Assembly (NCBI GenBank): GCA_044359525.1
Contig: JBIKLY010000103.1
Span: forward strand, 1-10,769
DNA from: CAJBIL01 sp044359525
GTDB taxonomy: Bacteria; Pseudomonadota; Gammaproteobacteria; Burkholderiales; Rhodocyclaceae
Length of the DNA: 10,769 bases
Reading direction: 5' to 3'
This document shows positions 1 through 9,236 of the stretch, piece after piece. The notes below the pieces were generated by a model that ran no database searches, was not told the DNA's origin, and worked only from the letters and a program-made list of their open reading frames with translations. Numbering within the stretch: position 1 is the first letter of the stretch; every line of letters starts with the position of its first letter. Position numbers and translations under genes: made by a program.

Positions 1-2
1 GT

Positions 3-917
3 ACGCTGTCTGATTCCGGCACCAGGCTGCGTCAGGCATTGTCGATTGCCATCGATCAGGAAGAATTCATTTCGATCTTCATGAACGGGCGCGGCATCGC
101 CGCAAACAGCCCCTTGCCGCCGGGTATTTTCGGCTATCTTGAGGGCGAGGCCGGCAGCAATCCGGTGGTCTACGACTGGGTCGATGGTCAGGCGCGGCGC
201 AAGCCCATCGAAGCGGCGAAGAAGTTGCTGGCTGAAGCGGGCTGGCCGAACGGGCGAGACGCCAAGACCGGCGAGCCGCTGGTGATCAACCTCGATACGA
301 CGAGTGGTGGTATGGGTGATAAATCGCGCCTCGACTGGCTGACGAGGCAGTTTGCCAAGCTCGATATTCAGCTTGTTGTACGCTCGACCGACTTCAACCG
401 TTTTCAGGAAAAAATCCGTAAGGGCGCGGTGCAGCTTTATTACCTCGGCTGGAACGCCGATTATCCTGATCCGGAAAACTTTTTCTTCCTGCTCAACGGC
501 GCCGAGGGCAAAGTGGCGAAGGGCGGCGAGAACGCTTCCAACTATGCCAATCCGGAGTTTGATCGCCTGTTTGAGCGCATGAAAAATATGGAGAGTGATG
601 GCCCGCGTGGCGCCGAGCGCTTGGCGATCATCAGGCAGGGCGTTGCCTTGCTGCAGAAGGATGCGCCGTGGATTTACGGCTTTCATCCCAAGAGCTACAC
701 CCTGAGCCACGCCTGGTTGCTTAACCGCAAACCGAACGACGTCGGCCACAACACGCTCAAGTATCAGCGCATCGACGTCGCGGCGCGCGAGCGCCAGCGG
801 CATGAGTGGAACAAACCGGTGTTGTGGCCGCTGGCGGCGGGCGTAGTGCTGCTGTTAAGTATTGTGCTGCCGGCGGCGATCAGTTACCGCCGCCGCGAAC
901 GCGGCACGGCGCGGTGA
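3..917 (+). CDS. ABC transporter substrate-binding protein, family 5 (peptide/opine type), C-terminal part
   Basis: Partial gene: the reading frame is open from the left edge of the window (position 3), so the true start lies outside. About 304 residues are visible. They begin in the region LRQALSIAIDQEEF, the typical 'RQALxxAIDR' segment of family 5 (SBP_bac_5) solute-binding proteins, and continue through the C-terminal lobe with the usual features: AKKLLAEAGWPNG, a basic segment around LDIQLVVRSTDFNRFQEK, and LGWNADYPDPENFF. These proteins bind peptides, nickel, opines or similar solutes in the periplasm and deliver them to the permeases, here encoded just downstream. Unlike the usual soluble or lipid-anchored form, this one ends in a hydrophobic stretch of about 20 residues (LWPLAAGVVLLLSIVLPAAI) followed by a basic tail (YRRRERGTAR), consistent with one C-terminal membrane anchor with its tail in the cytoplasm. 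The family is certain; the substrate cannot be read from the sequence. Confidence 0.93.
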   Translation, partial: TLSDSGTRLRQALSIAIDQEEFISIFMNGRGIAANSPLPPGIFGYLEGEAGSNPVVYDWVDGQARRKPIEAAKKLLAEAGWPNGRDAKTGEPLVINLDTTSGGMGDKSRLDWLTRQFAKLDIQLVVRSTDFNRFQEKIRKGAVQLYYLGWNADYPDPENFFFLLNGAEGKVAKGGENASNYANPEFDRLFERMKNMESDGPRGAERLAIIRQGVALLQKDAPWIYGFHPKSYTLSHAWLLNRKPNDVGHNTLKYQRIDVAARERQRHEWNKPVLWPLAAGVVLLLSIVLPAAISYRRRERGTAR

Positions 918-939
918 GGGTTTTATGAACAAAGACAAC

Positions 940-1035
940 ACCCAACGCAGAGGCGCAGAGACGCAGAGAAAAGCCGCAGAGAAAGACTTGTTCTTCTCTG
1001 CGTTTCCTCTGCGTCTCTGCGCCTCTGCGTTGGGT
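940..1035. repeat. Palindromic CGCAGAG-type dispersed element (MITE/REP-like hairpin)
   Basis: Two perfect inverted arms of 29 bases (940-968 and 1007-1035) flank a central part whose inner arms pair imperfectly (about 975-985 with 993-1003). Each arm is made of 8-base units: ACGCAGAG (945-952), GCGCAGAG (953-960), ACGCAGAG (961-968), with another CGCAGAG at 975-981. The element fills most of the 150-base gap between the binding-protein gene and the first permease gene. Elements of this look (ACCCAACGCAGAGGCGCAGAG...) are known to me as dispersed palindromes in many unrelated bacterial genomes. They give rise to spurious translations such as 'AETQRR' and 'LRLCASALGF', which appear here in the frames crossing the element. 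In RNA it would fold into a very stable hairpin that could protect the upstream mRNA or reduce read-through into the permease genes. No mobility gene lies nearby. Confidence 0.9.
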
Positions 1036-1067
1036 TTTAAAATGCAGGCATAGGATAATCCGCAGTC

Positions 1068-2045
1068 ATGCTTGCCTACCTTCTCCGACGATTGCTTTAC
1101 GCGCTGCCGATTCTGATCGGTGTGAATCTCATCACCTTTGCGCTGTTTTTCATCGTCAACACGCCCGACGACATGGCGCGCATGCAGCTGGGCGTCAAGC
1201 GCGTGACGCCTGAGGCCATCACCAAGTGGAAGACCGAGCGCGGTTACGACAAGCCGCTGTTCATCAACGCAGCGGCGAGCGGCAGCGCTGTCGTTACCGA
1301 CACCATCTTCTTCAGCAAATCGGCGCGCATGTTTGTCGGCGATTTCGGCCGTGCCGAAGACGGCCGTGACATCTCGCGCGAGATCGCTGCACGCATGGGG
1401 CCGTCGCTGGCGATTGCGCTGCCGACCTTTGTTCTCGGGCTGTTCGTCACCGTTTCTTTCGCCTTGCTGCTGGCATTTTTCCGCGCCAGCTATCTCGATT
1501 TCTGGGGCGTCGTGCTGTGCGTGGCGCTGATGTCGATCTCGGGTTTGTTCTACATCATCGGCGGCCAGTATCTGATCAGCAAGATCTGGAAGCTGGTGCC
1601 GATCTCGGGTTACGGTGGCGGGCTTGATGCATGGAAATTCCTGATCCTGCCGGTGCTGATCGGCGTCATCTCGGGGATCGGTTCGTCGACACGCTGGTAT
1701 CGCACCATTTTCCTTGAAGAGATTGGCAAGGACTACGTGCGAACAGCGCGCGCCAAGGGGCTTTCGGAAGTCACCGTGCTCTTTCGCCACGTGTTGCGCA
1801 ACGCCATGATCCCGATCCTCACCGGCGTCGTCGTCGTCATCCCGCTGCTCTTCATGGGTTCGCTGCTGACTGAATCGTTCTTTGGCATTCCGGGCCTTGG
1901 CAGCTACACGATCGACGCGATCAACGCGCAGGATTTTGCCGTCGTGCGCGCCATGGTTTTCATCGGCTCGGTGCTCTATATCGTCGGCCTGATCCTCACC
2001 GATCTTTCCTACACGCTGGTCGATCCACGGATTCGTTTTAACTGA
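1068..2045 (+). CDS. ABC transporter permease, OppB/DppB/YejB type
   Basis: This 325-residue integral membrane protein is one half of the transport channel of a peptide-class ABC importer. It starts with the family's N-terminal signature MLAYLLRRLLYALPILIGVNLITF (first membrane helix about residues 9-31), followed by a periplasmic region (about 32-110) and five further likely helices (about 113-137, 145-170, 190-205, 248-270, 294-316). The cytoplasmic EAA loop that docks on the ATPase is clear at residues 222-247 (DYVRTARAKGLSEVTVLFRH). The conserved ESFFGIPGLG (269-278) and C-terminal LVDPRIR (317-323) are also present. The segment KTERGYDKPLF (55-65) matches the usual 'LGLDQP' region. An AGGA at 1052-1055 is a somewhat distant ribosome binding site. 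The stop codon overlaps the next start by one base (TGATG), indicating translational coupling. Confidence 0.95.
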   Translation: MLAYLLRRLLYALPILIGVNLITFALFFIVNTPDDMARMQLGVKRVTPEAITKWKTERGYDKPLFINAAASGSAVVTDTIFFSKSARMFVGDFGRAEDGRDISREIAARMGPSLAIALPTFVLGLFVTVSFALLLAFFRASYLDFWGVVLCVALMSISGLFYIIGGQYLISKIWKLVPISGYGGGLDAWKFLILPVLIGVISGIGSSTRWYRTIFLEEIGKDYVRTARAKGLSEVTVLFRHVLRNAMIPILTGVVVVIPLLFMGSLLTESFFGIPGLGSYTIDAINAQDFAVVRAMVFIGSVLYIVGLILTDLSYTLVDPRIRFN

Positions 2046-3465
2046 TGAATTTTCTTCCCGTCATTCTCTGGTCAGACTGGGTGATCTGGCTGCTGCTGGT
2101 GGCCGCACTGGTCCTCGGCTTTCTGTCACTGCGCAACCCGCCACTACGCGCGGCGTGGCGACGCGTCGGGCGCAGCCGGCCGGGCATGGCGGCGGCAACG
2201 GTGCTGATTGCTTTTCTTGCGGTCGGCCTGCTCGACTCGGTGCACTACCGCCCGGCGCTCGACAACAAGGGTGAGGGCAAAACCGCCTACGCCATTGAAG
2301 TGCTTTCCGTGCTTGATCTGGCCTTGACGCCGCTGCGCACGCGTAATGAAAAAACTTATTCCGAGCCGCTGGCAACGCGCGCCTACGCCAAGGAGTCGAT
2401 CGAGCTGCGGCTGCCCGATGGAACGCTACGCCAGACGCGCGATTATCCACGGCTCAAGTTTGGCGGGATTCATCTGGGTGATAACGAGGCCGGGCGCGAT
2501 GACGATATTGCCCGGCGAGTAATGGCTGCAGGGGCCCTTGCTTGCTTGATCTGGCTGTGCATTGCTCTAGGATGCGCGTATTCATTGGCTCGCAGCGATG
2601 GCAGTGCTTTCCATGAGGCCTGGCGGGGCCTCTGGCGTGGCGAGACAAATTTTGCGTGGAATGCCGTCCTGATCACACTGGCCGCGCTGCTGCTCTTCGT
2701 GCTGCCGCTGGCCGCGCTGTGCATCGACTACCACGTTTTCGGCACCGACAAGGTCGGGCAGGATGTGCTCTATCAGGTGCTCAAAAGCATTCGTACCGGG
2801 CTGGTGATCGGGCTGGTGACGACGCTGGTTCTCCTGCCGCTGTCGATCTTTCTCGGTATCGTCGCCGGCTATTTTCGTGGCTGGGTCGATGACGTGATCC
2901 AGTACGTTTACACAACGCTTAGTTCGATCCCTGGCGTGCTGCTGATCGCTGCCGCCGTGCTCATGATGCAGGTGATCATCGACACGCATCCGCAGTGGTT
3001 TGCCACCGCCGCCGAGCGCGCCGATCTGCGCCTGCTGGCGCTCTGTTTCATTCTCGGCGTGACGAGCTGGACCGGGCTGTGCCGGCTGCTGCGCGGCGAA
3101 ACGCTCAAGTTGCGCGAGCTTGAGTATATCCAGGCGGCACAAGCGTTTGGCGTTTCGGATGCGCGCATCATCACGCGCCACATCCTGCCCAACCTGATGC
3201 ACATCGTGATCATCGCGCTGGTCATGGATTTTTCCAGCCTGGTGCTGGCCGAGGCGGTACTGTCCTACGTTGGCATTGGCGTTGATCCAACGATGATCAG
3301 CTTCGGCACGATGATCAACAACGCGCGCATGGAGCTGGCGCGCGAGCCGATGGTCTGGTGGTCGCTGATGGCAGCGTTTACTTTCATGTTTACGCTGGTG
3401 CTGGCGGCCAATCTGCTCGCCGATGCGGTGCGCGATGCCTTTGATCCACGCATGGTGGGGTCACT

Positions 3466-3469
<4 letters not shown>
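2045..3469 (+). CDS. ABC transporter permease, OppC/DppC/YejE type with expanded N-terminal region
   Basis: Second permease of the importer, 474 residues, against roughly 280-340 in typical OppC/DppC/YejE proteins. The canonical core begins at FGTDKVGQDVL (residues 232-242) and runs to the end. The EAA loop is at 360-385 (EYIQAAQAFGVSDARIITRH) and the conserved LAEAVLSYVGIGV at 401-413. The first ~230 residues are unusual: a hydrophobic segment at about 11-29, a second at about 47-64, a polar, presumably periplasmic stretch of about 90 residues (65-155), and two more hydrophobic segments (about 157-181 and 205-227) before the core. The extra length therefore adds membrane helices and an extracytoplasmic loop. 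It overlaps the upstream permease by one base and the ATPase gene by four (ATGA). The family call is firm; the role of the N-terminal region is unknown. Confidence 0.94.
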
Positions 3470-5472
<2,003 letters not shown>

Positions 5473-5501
5473 GTACTCATGATCGTCCCGTATTGCCATG
5501 T

Positions 5502-5541
5502 CAATAGAAAAACGCGTCATCACGGACGCGTTTTTCTATTG
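5502..5541. terminator. Bidirectional rho-independent terminator between the transporter operon and mltD
   Basis: Perfect inverted repeat with 17-base arms (5502-5518 and 5525-5541) and the 6-base loop ATCACG. The GC-rich core GACGCG is bordered by an A-run on the left arm and a T-run on the right arm, so a U-tract follows the hairpin on either strand. It lies between convergent genes: 30 bases after the transporter stop and just before the 3' end of the leftward mltD-like gene. Confidence 0.9.
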
Positions 5542-5548
5542 GCGGTTC

Positions 5549-7210
5549 TTACTCGTTCTGTGCGAGCTGAATGGTCAATATTTTCCCCGCCTGCAGTGCC
5601 GCAGGTGAAATACGGTTCCAGCGCAGAATGTCGTCTTTGCTGACCTTGAAATGTTTGGCAATTGAAGCAAGCGTATCGCCGCGACGAATGGTGTAGCGCG
5701 TGAGTCGGGGCGGTTTTTTCGCCTTGCTGGCCTGCTTGACAGGTTGAGCACCGGCTTTCCCCGCACTGCTGTCGGCTTTGGCAACCGTTGTTTTGACCGG
5801 TGCCGACAGCACCAGTCGGGTACCTGGCGCAAGACGATCGCTGCGCAGATTGTTCAGTCGCTTCAACTCGGTTGGCGTGACACCGTAGCGCCTGGCAACC
5901 GTCGCCAGCGTTTCGCCCTTGCGAACAAGATGTTTCGGGCTGGCCGTGGCGGGCGCCGGATCGGCTGCAGGCAGGCGTGGTTGCTCGGGCAGGGCTGTCA
6001 TGTCGGCCACGTCGGTCGCCCCGCCGCCCTCGTTGCCGGCCACCAGCAGCGTCAGGCCCGGTGCGATCTTGATGCGCCCGGTGATGCCATTGACGGCCTT
6101 GAGATTGGCGACCGTCATGCCGAAACGTGGCGCGACTTTTTCCAGTTTGTCGCCCGGGCGCAGGGTATAGGATTGCCAGGAAGAAAGCGGCTTGTCATTT
6201 TCCTGGTGTGTTTCCATGTTGCTTATGAAGGTCTCGACCTTGTCCGCCGGAATGACCAGCGGCGTGTCGGATTTGATCACCGGCCGGTTATGTGCGGGGT
6301 TGAGGGCGACAAAATCGGCCACCGGCATCTCGGCGAGTTTTGCGGCGACCTTGACGTCAATGTTGGCCTTCGGAACGATGGTGCTGAAATAGGGGCGGTT
6401 CGGTACCAGGCGGAGGCCGATATCAGACAGCAGCTTCGGGTTGCTGAAAATGTTTTTCAGCGCCTGCAGCTTGGGAACGTAATTCTTCGTTTCAGCCGGC
6501 ATGGTCAGACTGAGATAATCGGTCGGCAAGCCTTTCGCCCGGTTCTTTTCGATCGCCCGGCCAACCGCCCCTTCGCCCCAGTTATACGAGGCCAGCGCCA
6601 GATGCCAGTCGCCATGCATTTCGTAGATGTACTGCAGGTAATCAAGCGCGGCCGAGGTCGACGCAACAACGTCGCGTCGGCTGTCCTTCCACCAGTTCTG
6701 TTCGAGCTTGTATTGCTTGCCGGTCGACGGGATGAACTGCCACAGGCCTGAGGCATGGCTGCGCGAATAAGCCATCGGGTTATAGGCGCTCTCGACCATC
6801 GGCAACAAGGCCAGCTCGGTCGGCATGCCGCGCGCGTTCAGTTCGGCGACGATGTGATGCAGGTAGCGGCTGCTGCGCTCGACCATGCGACGCAGATAGT
6901 CCGGTCGATTCAGATACCACTGCTGATGGTAGAGCACCAGATCGCTGTTGATATTGGGCATCGAAAAGCCGTTGCGCAGCCGCTCGATGAGATCGTCCGG
7001 CTCCTCTGTCAGGTCGATGGCATCCGGTAGTTGCGGCGGTGAATTGACTTCGACCACGGTCAGCGCTTCGTCGCCACCCTGCAGGACAGGTTGCGGCGTT
7101 GTTTCCGGGTTGGGCGGCGAGAGGTTTTGCAGCGATGAATCGAAAGAGAGGGAGAGTGGGCTATCGGCTTCCTGCGCTGGTACGGCTGCAAGCGTGATTC
7201 GTTGCGTCAT
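5549..7210 (-). CDS. mltD: Membrane-bound lytic murein transglycosylase D-like protein with three LysM domains
   Basis: Cleaves peptidoglycan glycan strands non-hydrolytically, leaving 1,6-anhydro-muramyl ends; the family acts in the periplasm during wall turnover. With the start chosen here the protein has 553 residues. The SLT (lysozyme-like) domain shows catalytic Glu140 in ESAYNP (140-145), GLWQFIPSTG (155-164), YNWGEG (209-214) and ETKNYVPKL (240-248), which are the MltD (family 1D) motifs. Three LysM peptidoglycan-binding repeats follow at about 348-390, 427-468 and 504-547, joined by Ala/Pro/Lys-rich linkers. E. coli MltD has about 452 residues and two LysM. Start choice: the ATG at 7210 has a good AGGA site 7 bases upstream. 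An in-frame ATG at 7288 (26 residues longer) has no such site and lies only about 9 bases from the predicted transcription start. Neither start gives a normal signal peptide or lipobox, which is unexpected. Function is confident; the N-terminus is not. Confidence 0.9.
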   Translation of the reverse strand: MTQRITLAAVPAQEADSPLSLSFDSSLQNLSPPNPETTPQPVLQGGDEALTVVEVNSPPQLPDAIDLTEEPDDLIERLRNGFSMPNINSDLVLYHQQWYLNRPDYLRRMVERSSRYLHHIVAELNARGMPTELALLPMVESAYNPMAYSRSHASGLWQFIPSTGKQYKLEQNWWKDSRRDVVASTSAALDYLQYIYEMHGDWHLALASYNWGEGAVGRAIEKNRAKGLPTDYLSLTMPAETKNYVPKLQALKNIFSNPKLLSDIGLRLVPNRPYFSTIVPKANIDVKVAAKLAEMPVADFVALNPAHNRPVIKSDTPLVIPADKVETFISNMETHQENDKPLSSWQSYTLRPGDKLEKVAPRFGMTVANLKAVNGITGRIKIAPGLTLLVAGNEGGGATDVADMTALPEQPRLPAADPAPATASPKHLVRKGETLATVARRYGVTPTELKRLNNLRSDRLAPGTRLVLSAPVKTTVAKADSSAGKAGAQPVKQASKAKKPPRLTRYTIRRGDTLASIAKHFKVSKDDILRWNRISPAALQAGKILTIQLAQNE

Positions 7211-7302
7211 CCGTAGTTCCTGTGCTGAGCCGCAGTAAGCGGGGGCGGCAGTCCCACGGTTGCAGGGATCGCCTAGCCGAAAGGTCATAGTGCAATCGGC
7301 TG

Positions 7303-7328
7303 ATTATAGCCTAGACCGGTCACCGGTC
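7303..7328 (-). promoter_or_regulatory. Predicted mltD promoter -10 with an adjacent inverted repeat
   Basis: On the - strand a perfect TATAAT lies at 7303-7308, placing a transcription start near 7297 and an untranslated leader of about 87 bases before the ATG at 7210. No good -35 is seen at 17 bases (CCGGAC). The spacer holds a near-palindrome with 7-base arms GACCGGT / ACCGGTC around one central base (7314-7328), which could be a regulator site. This is a motif reading only. Confidence 0.45.
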
Positions 7329-7390
7329 CGGCGCTTTGGTAACTGTCGATGTTCTACAACGCACGTATCGGTGCGGTGAACGCAGGGGTG

Positions 7391-7433
7391 AAAAAGCAGA
7401 AAGCCCAGTTTTTGGCTGGGCTTTCTGCTTTTG
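7391..7433 (-). terminator. Rho-independent terminator of the Ala-Glu-Asp tRNA operon
   Basis: 17-base perfect arms (7392-7408 and 7416-7432) with a 7-base loop form a strong hairpin 5 bases after the tRNA-Asp CCA end. On the - strand the stem ends in a T-run (complement of 7391-7395). This is a classic intrinsic terminator for the leftward tRNA transcript and separates it from mltD. A T-run in the same stem on the + strand would let it work weakly in the other direction. Confidence 0.9.
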
Positions 7434-7437
7434 CTGT

Positions 7438-7514
7438 TGGCGGAGTGGACGGGACTCGAACCCGCGACCCCCGGCGTGACAGGCCGGTATTCTAACCAAC
7501 TGAACTACCACTCC
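7438..7514 (-). tRNA. tRNA-Asp (anticodon GTC)
   Basis: 77-base cloverleaf. The acceptor stem GGAGTGG pairs with CCACTCC, with discriminator G and an encoded CCA (7438-7440). The anticodon GTC is at the complement of 7478-7480 in the loop of a GGCCTGTCACGCC arm, and the T-arm contains GGGTTCGAGTCCC. It closely resembles E. coli tRNA-Asp. It is the last gene of the three-tRNA operon and is followed directly by the terminator. Confidence 0.97.
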
Positions 7515-7531
7515 AGTACTGCTTGAAACCT

Positions 7532-7607
7532 TGGCGTCCCCACGGGGATTCGAACCCCGGTACCTACCGTGAAAGGGTAGTGTCCTAGGCCTCTAGACGA
7601 TGGGGAC
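7532..7607 (-). tRNA. tRNA-Glu (anticodon TTC)
   Basis: 76 bases. The acceptor stem GTCCCCA pairs with TGGGGAC, with discriminator G and encoded CCA (7532-7534). The anticodon loop CTTTCAC gives anticodon TTC (complement of 7571-7573), and the T-arm contains GGGGTTCGAATCCCC. Middle gene of the operon, 17 bases upstream of tRNA-Asp. Its cognate synthetase gene gltX lies upstream on the same strand. Confidence 0.97.
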
Positions 7608-7632
7608 CCGGAACATTTTTCTTTCGGCTTGT

Positions 7633-7708
<76 letters not shown>

Positions 7709-7725
7709 GCCCGAAAGAAGGGCGC

Positions 7726-7754
7726 ATTATAGGGATGCGCCCCCTTGCAGTAAA
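7726..7754 (-). promoter_or_regulatory. Promoter of the Ala-Glu-Asp tRNA operon
   Basis: On the - strand, -35 TTTACT (complement of 7749-7754; 4 of 6 consensus), a 17-base spacer and a perfect -10 TATAAT (complement of 7726-7731). It is followed by a GC-rich discriminator GCGCCC, typical of stable-RNA promoters under stringent (ppGpp) control. The transcription start would be near 7719, about 11 bases before the tRNA-Ala 5' end. Confidence 0.75.
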
Positions 7755-7783
7755 GCACCCAGCGAAAAAAACTGCGATGCGGC

Positions 7784-9178
7784 CTATTTGACAGGCGCAG
7801 CGGCCAGCCGTTTAAGTACCAGTTCGCGCGGGAAAAGCGCAATGACGGCATCGACCGACGGCGTTTGTGCCTGGCCGGTGAGCAGCACGCGCAGCGGCAT
7901 CGCCAGCTTGGGCATCTTCAGCCCGTGCGTGGCGACACAGGCTTTGATCAGCGCGCCGATGGCCGGCGCCTCCCAGGCCACATCCTGCACGCCGGCGGCG
8001 AAATCGGCGAGTGCCGGCAGGGCTTCCGGTGTCAGGTGCTGCGCCAGGATCTCGGCCTTCGGGTGCAGGTCGATGTAGAACACCTCTGCCGCATCGGCCA
8101 GCTCGTTGAGGTTGGCGACGCGCTCTTTGTAGAGGCCGATGATCGCTTCGAGCGACGGTGTGGCGCTGACGGTCACGCCGCGTGCTTCGAGGCGCGGTTG
8201 CACCAGCGCCGTCAGGCGGGCGTTGTCGGCCAGCTTGAGGTAGTGGGCATTCAGCCAGTTCAGCTTCTCGGTATTGAACTGCGCGGCCGATGGCGTGATG
8301 TGGTCGAGGTCGAACCATGCGCAGAACTGCGACATCGAGAAAACTTCCTCGTCGCCGTGCGACCAGCCGAGACGGGCCAGGTAGTTGAGCACGGCTTCTG
8401 GCAGATAGCCTTCATCGTCATATTGCATCACGCTCACCGCGCCGTGGCGCTTGGAGAGCTTCTGCCCGTCGTCGCCGAGGATCATCGACAGGTGCGCGTA
8501 GAGCGGCACCTGCGCGCCGAGCGCGGCGAGGATGTTGATCTGGCGCGGCGTGTTATTTACGTGGTCGTCGCCGCGAATGACGTGCGTGATCTGCATGTCG
8601 CGGTCGTCGACGACGACGCAGAAGTTGTAGGTCGGCGTGCCGTCGGCGCGGGCGATCACCAGATCGTCGAGTTCGGCATTGGCGATCTCGATGCAGCCCT
8701 TGACCAGATCGTCCCAGGTCACCACGCCATCGAGCGGATTACGGAAGCGTACGACCGGCAGCGCGCCGGCTGGCGGCGTTGGCAGCGTCTTGCCGGGCTC
8801 CGGGCGCCAGGTGCCGTCATAACGCGGCTTGAGGCCTTTGGCGCGCTGTTCCTCGCGCATGCGGTCGAGTTCTGCCGGCGTGGTGTAGCAGTGATAGGCG
8901 GTGCCGGCGGTGAGCATTTCAGCGATCACCACCTTGTAACGCTCCATGCGCTGCATCTGGTAGAACGGGCCCTCGTCGTGCGACAGCCCCAGCCAGTTCA
9001 TGCCATCGAGAATCGCCTGCACGGCCTCGGGCGTCGAACGAGCGACGTCGGTGTCCTCGATGCGCAGGATGAAAGTGCCGGCGTGGCGACGGGCGTAAGC
9101 CCACGAAAAGAGCGCAGTACGGGCGCCGCCGATATGCAGGAAGCCGGTCGGGGAGGGCGCAAAACGGGTGCGGATCAT
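7784..9178 (-). CDS. gltX: Glutamyl-tRNA synthetase (class I)
   Basis: 464 residues, the normal length for bacterial GluRS. It attaches glutamate to tRNA-Glu in the cytoplasm. The N-terminal FAPSPTGFLHIGGARTAL carries the HIGH-type signature HIGG (15-18), and the second class I motif is KLSKR (240-244, context DGQKLSKRHG). RIEDTD (39-44) is the family's Glu-binding region and YNFCVVVDD (184-192) lies in the catalytic fold. The C-terminal helical anticodon-binding part runs from about 320 to 464. Of the zinc-site cysteines of E. coli GluRS (C98, C100, C125) only one equivalent (C97 in AYHCYTT) remains, so the zinc is probably absent, as in many GluRS. The start ATG at 9178 gives the canonical 'MIRTRFAPSPTG' beginning. 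The gene ends just upstream of the tRNA operon, which includes its substrate tRNA-Glu. Confidence 0.97.
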   Translation of the reverse strand: MIRTRFAPSPTGFLHIGGARTALFSWAYARRHAGTFILRIEDTDVARSTPEAVQAILDGMNWLGLSHDEGPFYQMQRMERYKVVIAEMLTAGTAYHCYTTPAELDRMREEQRAKGLKPRYDGTWRPEPGKTLPTPPAGALPVVRFRNPLDGVVTWDDLVKGCIEIANAELDDLVIARADGTPTYNFCVVVDDRDMQITHVIRGDDHVNNTPRQINILAALGAQVPLYAHLSMILGDDGQKLSKRHGAVSVMQYDDEGYLPEAVLNYLARLGWSHGDEEVFSMSQFCAWFDLDHITPSAAQFNTEKLNWLNAHYLKLADNARLTALVQPRLEARGVTVSATPSLEAIIGLYKERVANLNELADAAEVFYIDLHPKAEILAQHLTPEALPALADFAAGVQDVAWEAPAIGALIKACVATHGLKMPKLAMPLRVLLTGQAQTPSVDAVIALFPRELVLKRLAAAPVK

Positions 9179-9207
9179 GGTCGCTCGCGTGAAATCGGAA
9201 AGTGCGT

Positions 9208-9236
9208 ATTGTAAAGGAAAGGCTTTGCGAAATTGA
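9208..9236 (-). promoter_or_regulatory. Candidate gltX promoter
   Basis: On the - strand TACAAT (complement of 9208-9213) is a good -10 located 30 bases before the gltX ATG. The hexamer 17 bases further upstream (TCAATT, complement of 9231-9236) is a poor -35, so the promoter is only tentative. It lies back to back with the rightward tRNA-Val promoter and overlaps its -35. Confidence 0.45.

Noticed and set aside
940..1035. Possible CRISPR-like or simple tandem array from the repeated CGCAGAG units
   Set aside because: Units are contiguous 8-mers arranged as an inverted repeat, without spacers and without cas genes nearby.
862..1053. Small + strand open frame of 63 codons over the palindrome
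   Set aside because: It is essentially a translation of the repeat itself ('QRRGAETQRK', 'LRLCASALGF'), a known type of spurious protein.
855..1790. Long open frame on the - strand (311 codons) across the palindrome and the first permease gene
   Set aside because: It lies opposite a clear permease gene, its translation is rich in Arg/Asp/Gln/His as expected for an antisense shadow in GC-rich DNA, and its 'NAEAQRRRGNAEK' part is the palindromic element read as protein.
5744..6751. 335-codon open frame on the + strand opposite mltD
   Set aside because: Antisense shadow; the SLT and LysM motifs are in the - strand frame.
7319..7511. Small open frames overlapping the tRNA genes
   Set aside because: They consist of translated tRNA sequence ('GGRGFESRPLRQ', 'RYAGSNRGPLACHA'), a well-known artefact.
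7755..7783. Possible gltX terminator around the run of seven T on the - strand (complement of 7765-7771)
   Set aside because: The flanking bases pair only weakly (about five pairs, then mismatches), so no hairpin can be supported.
7865..9214. 449-codon open frame on the + strand opposite gltX
   Set aside because: Antisense shadow of a well-conserved synthetase gene; no domain seen.
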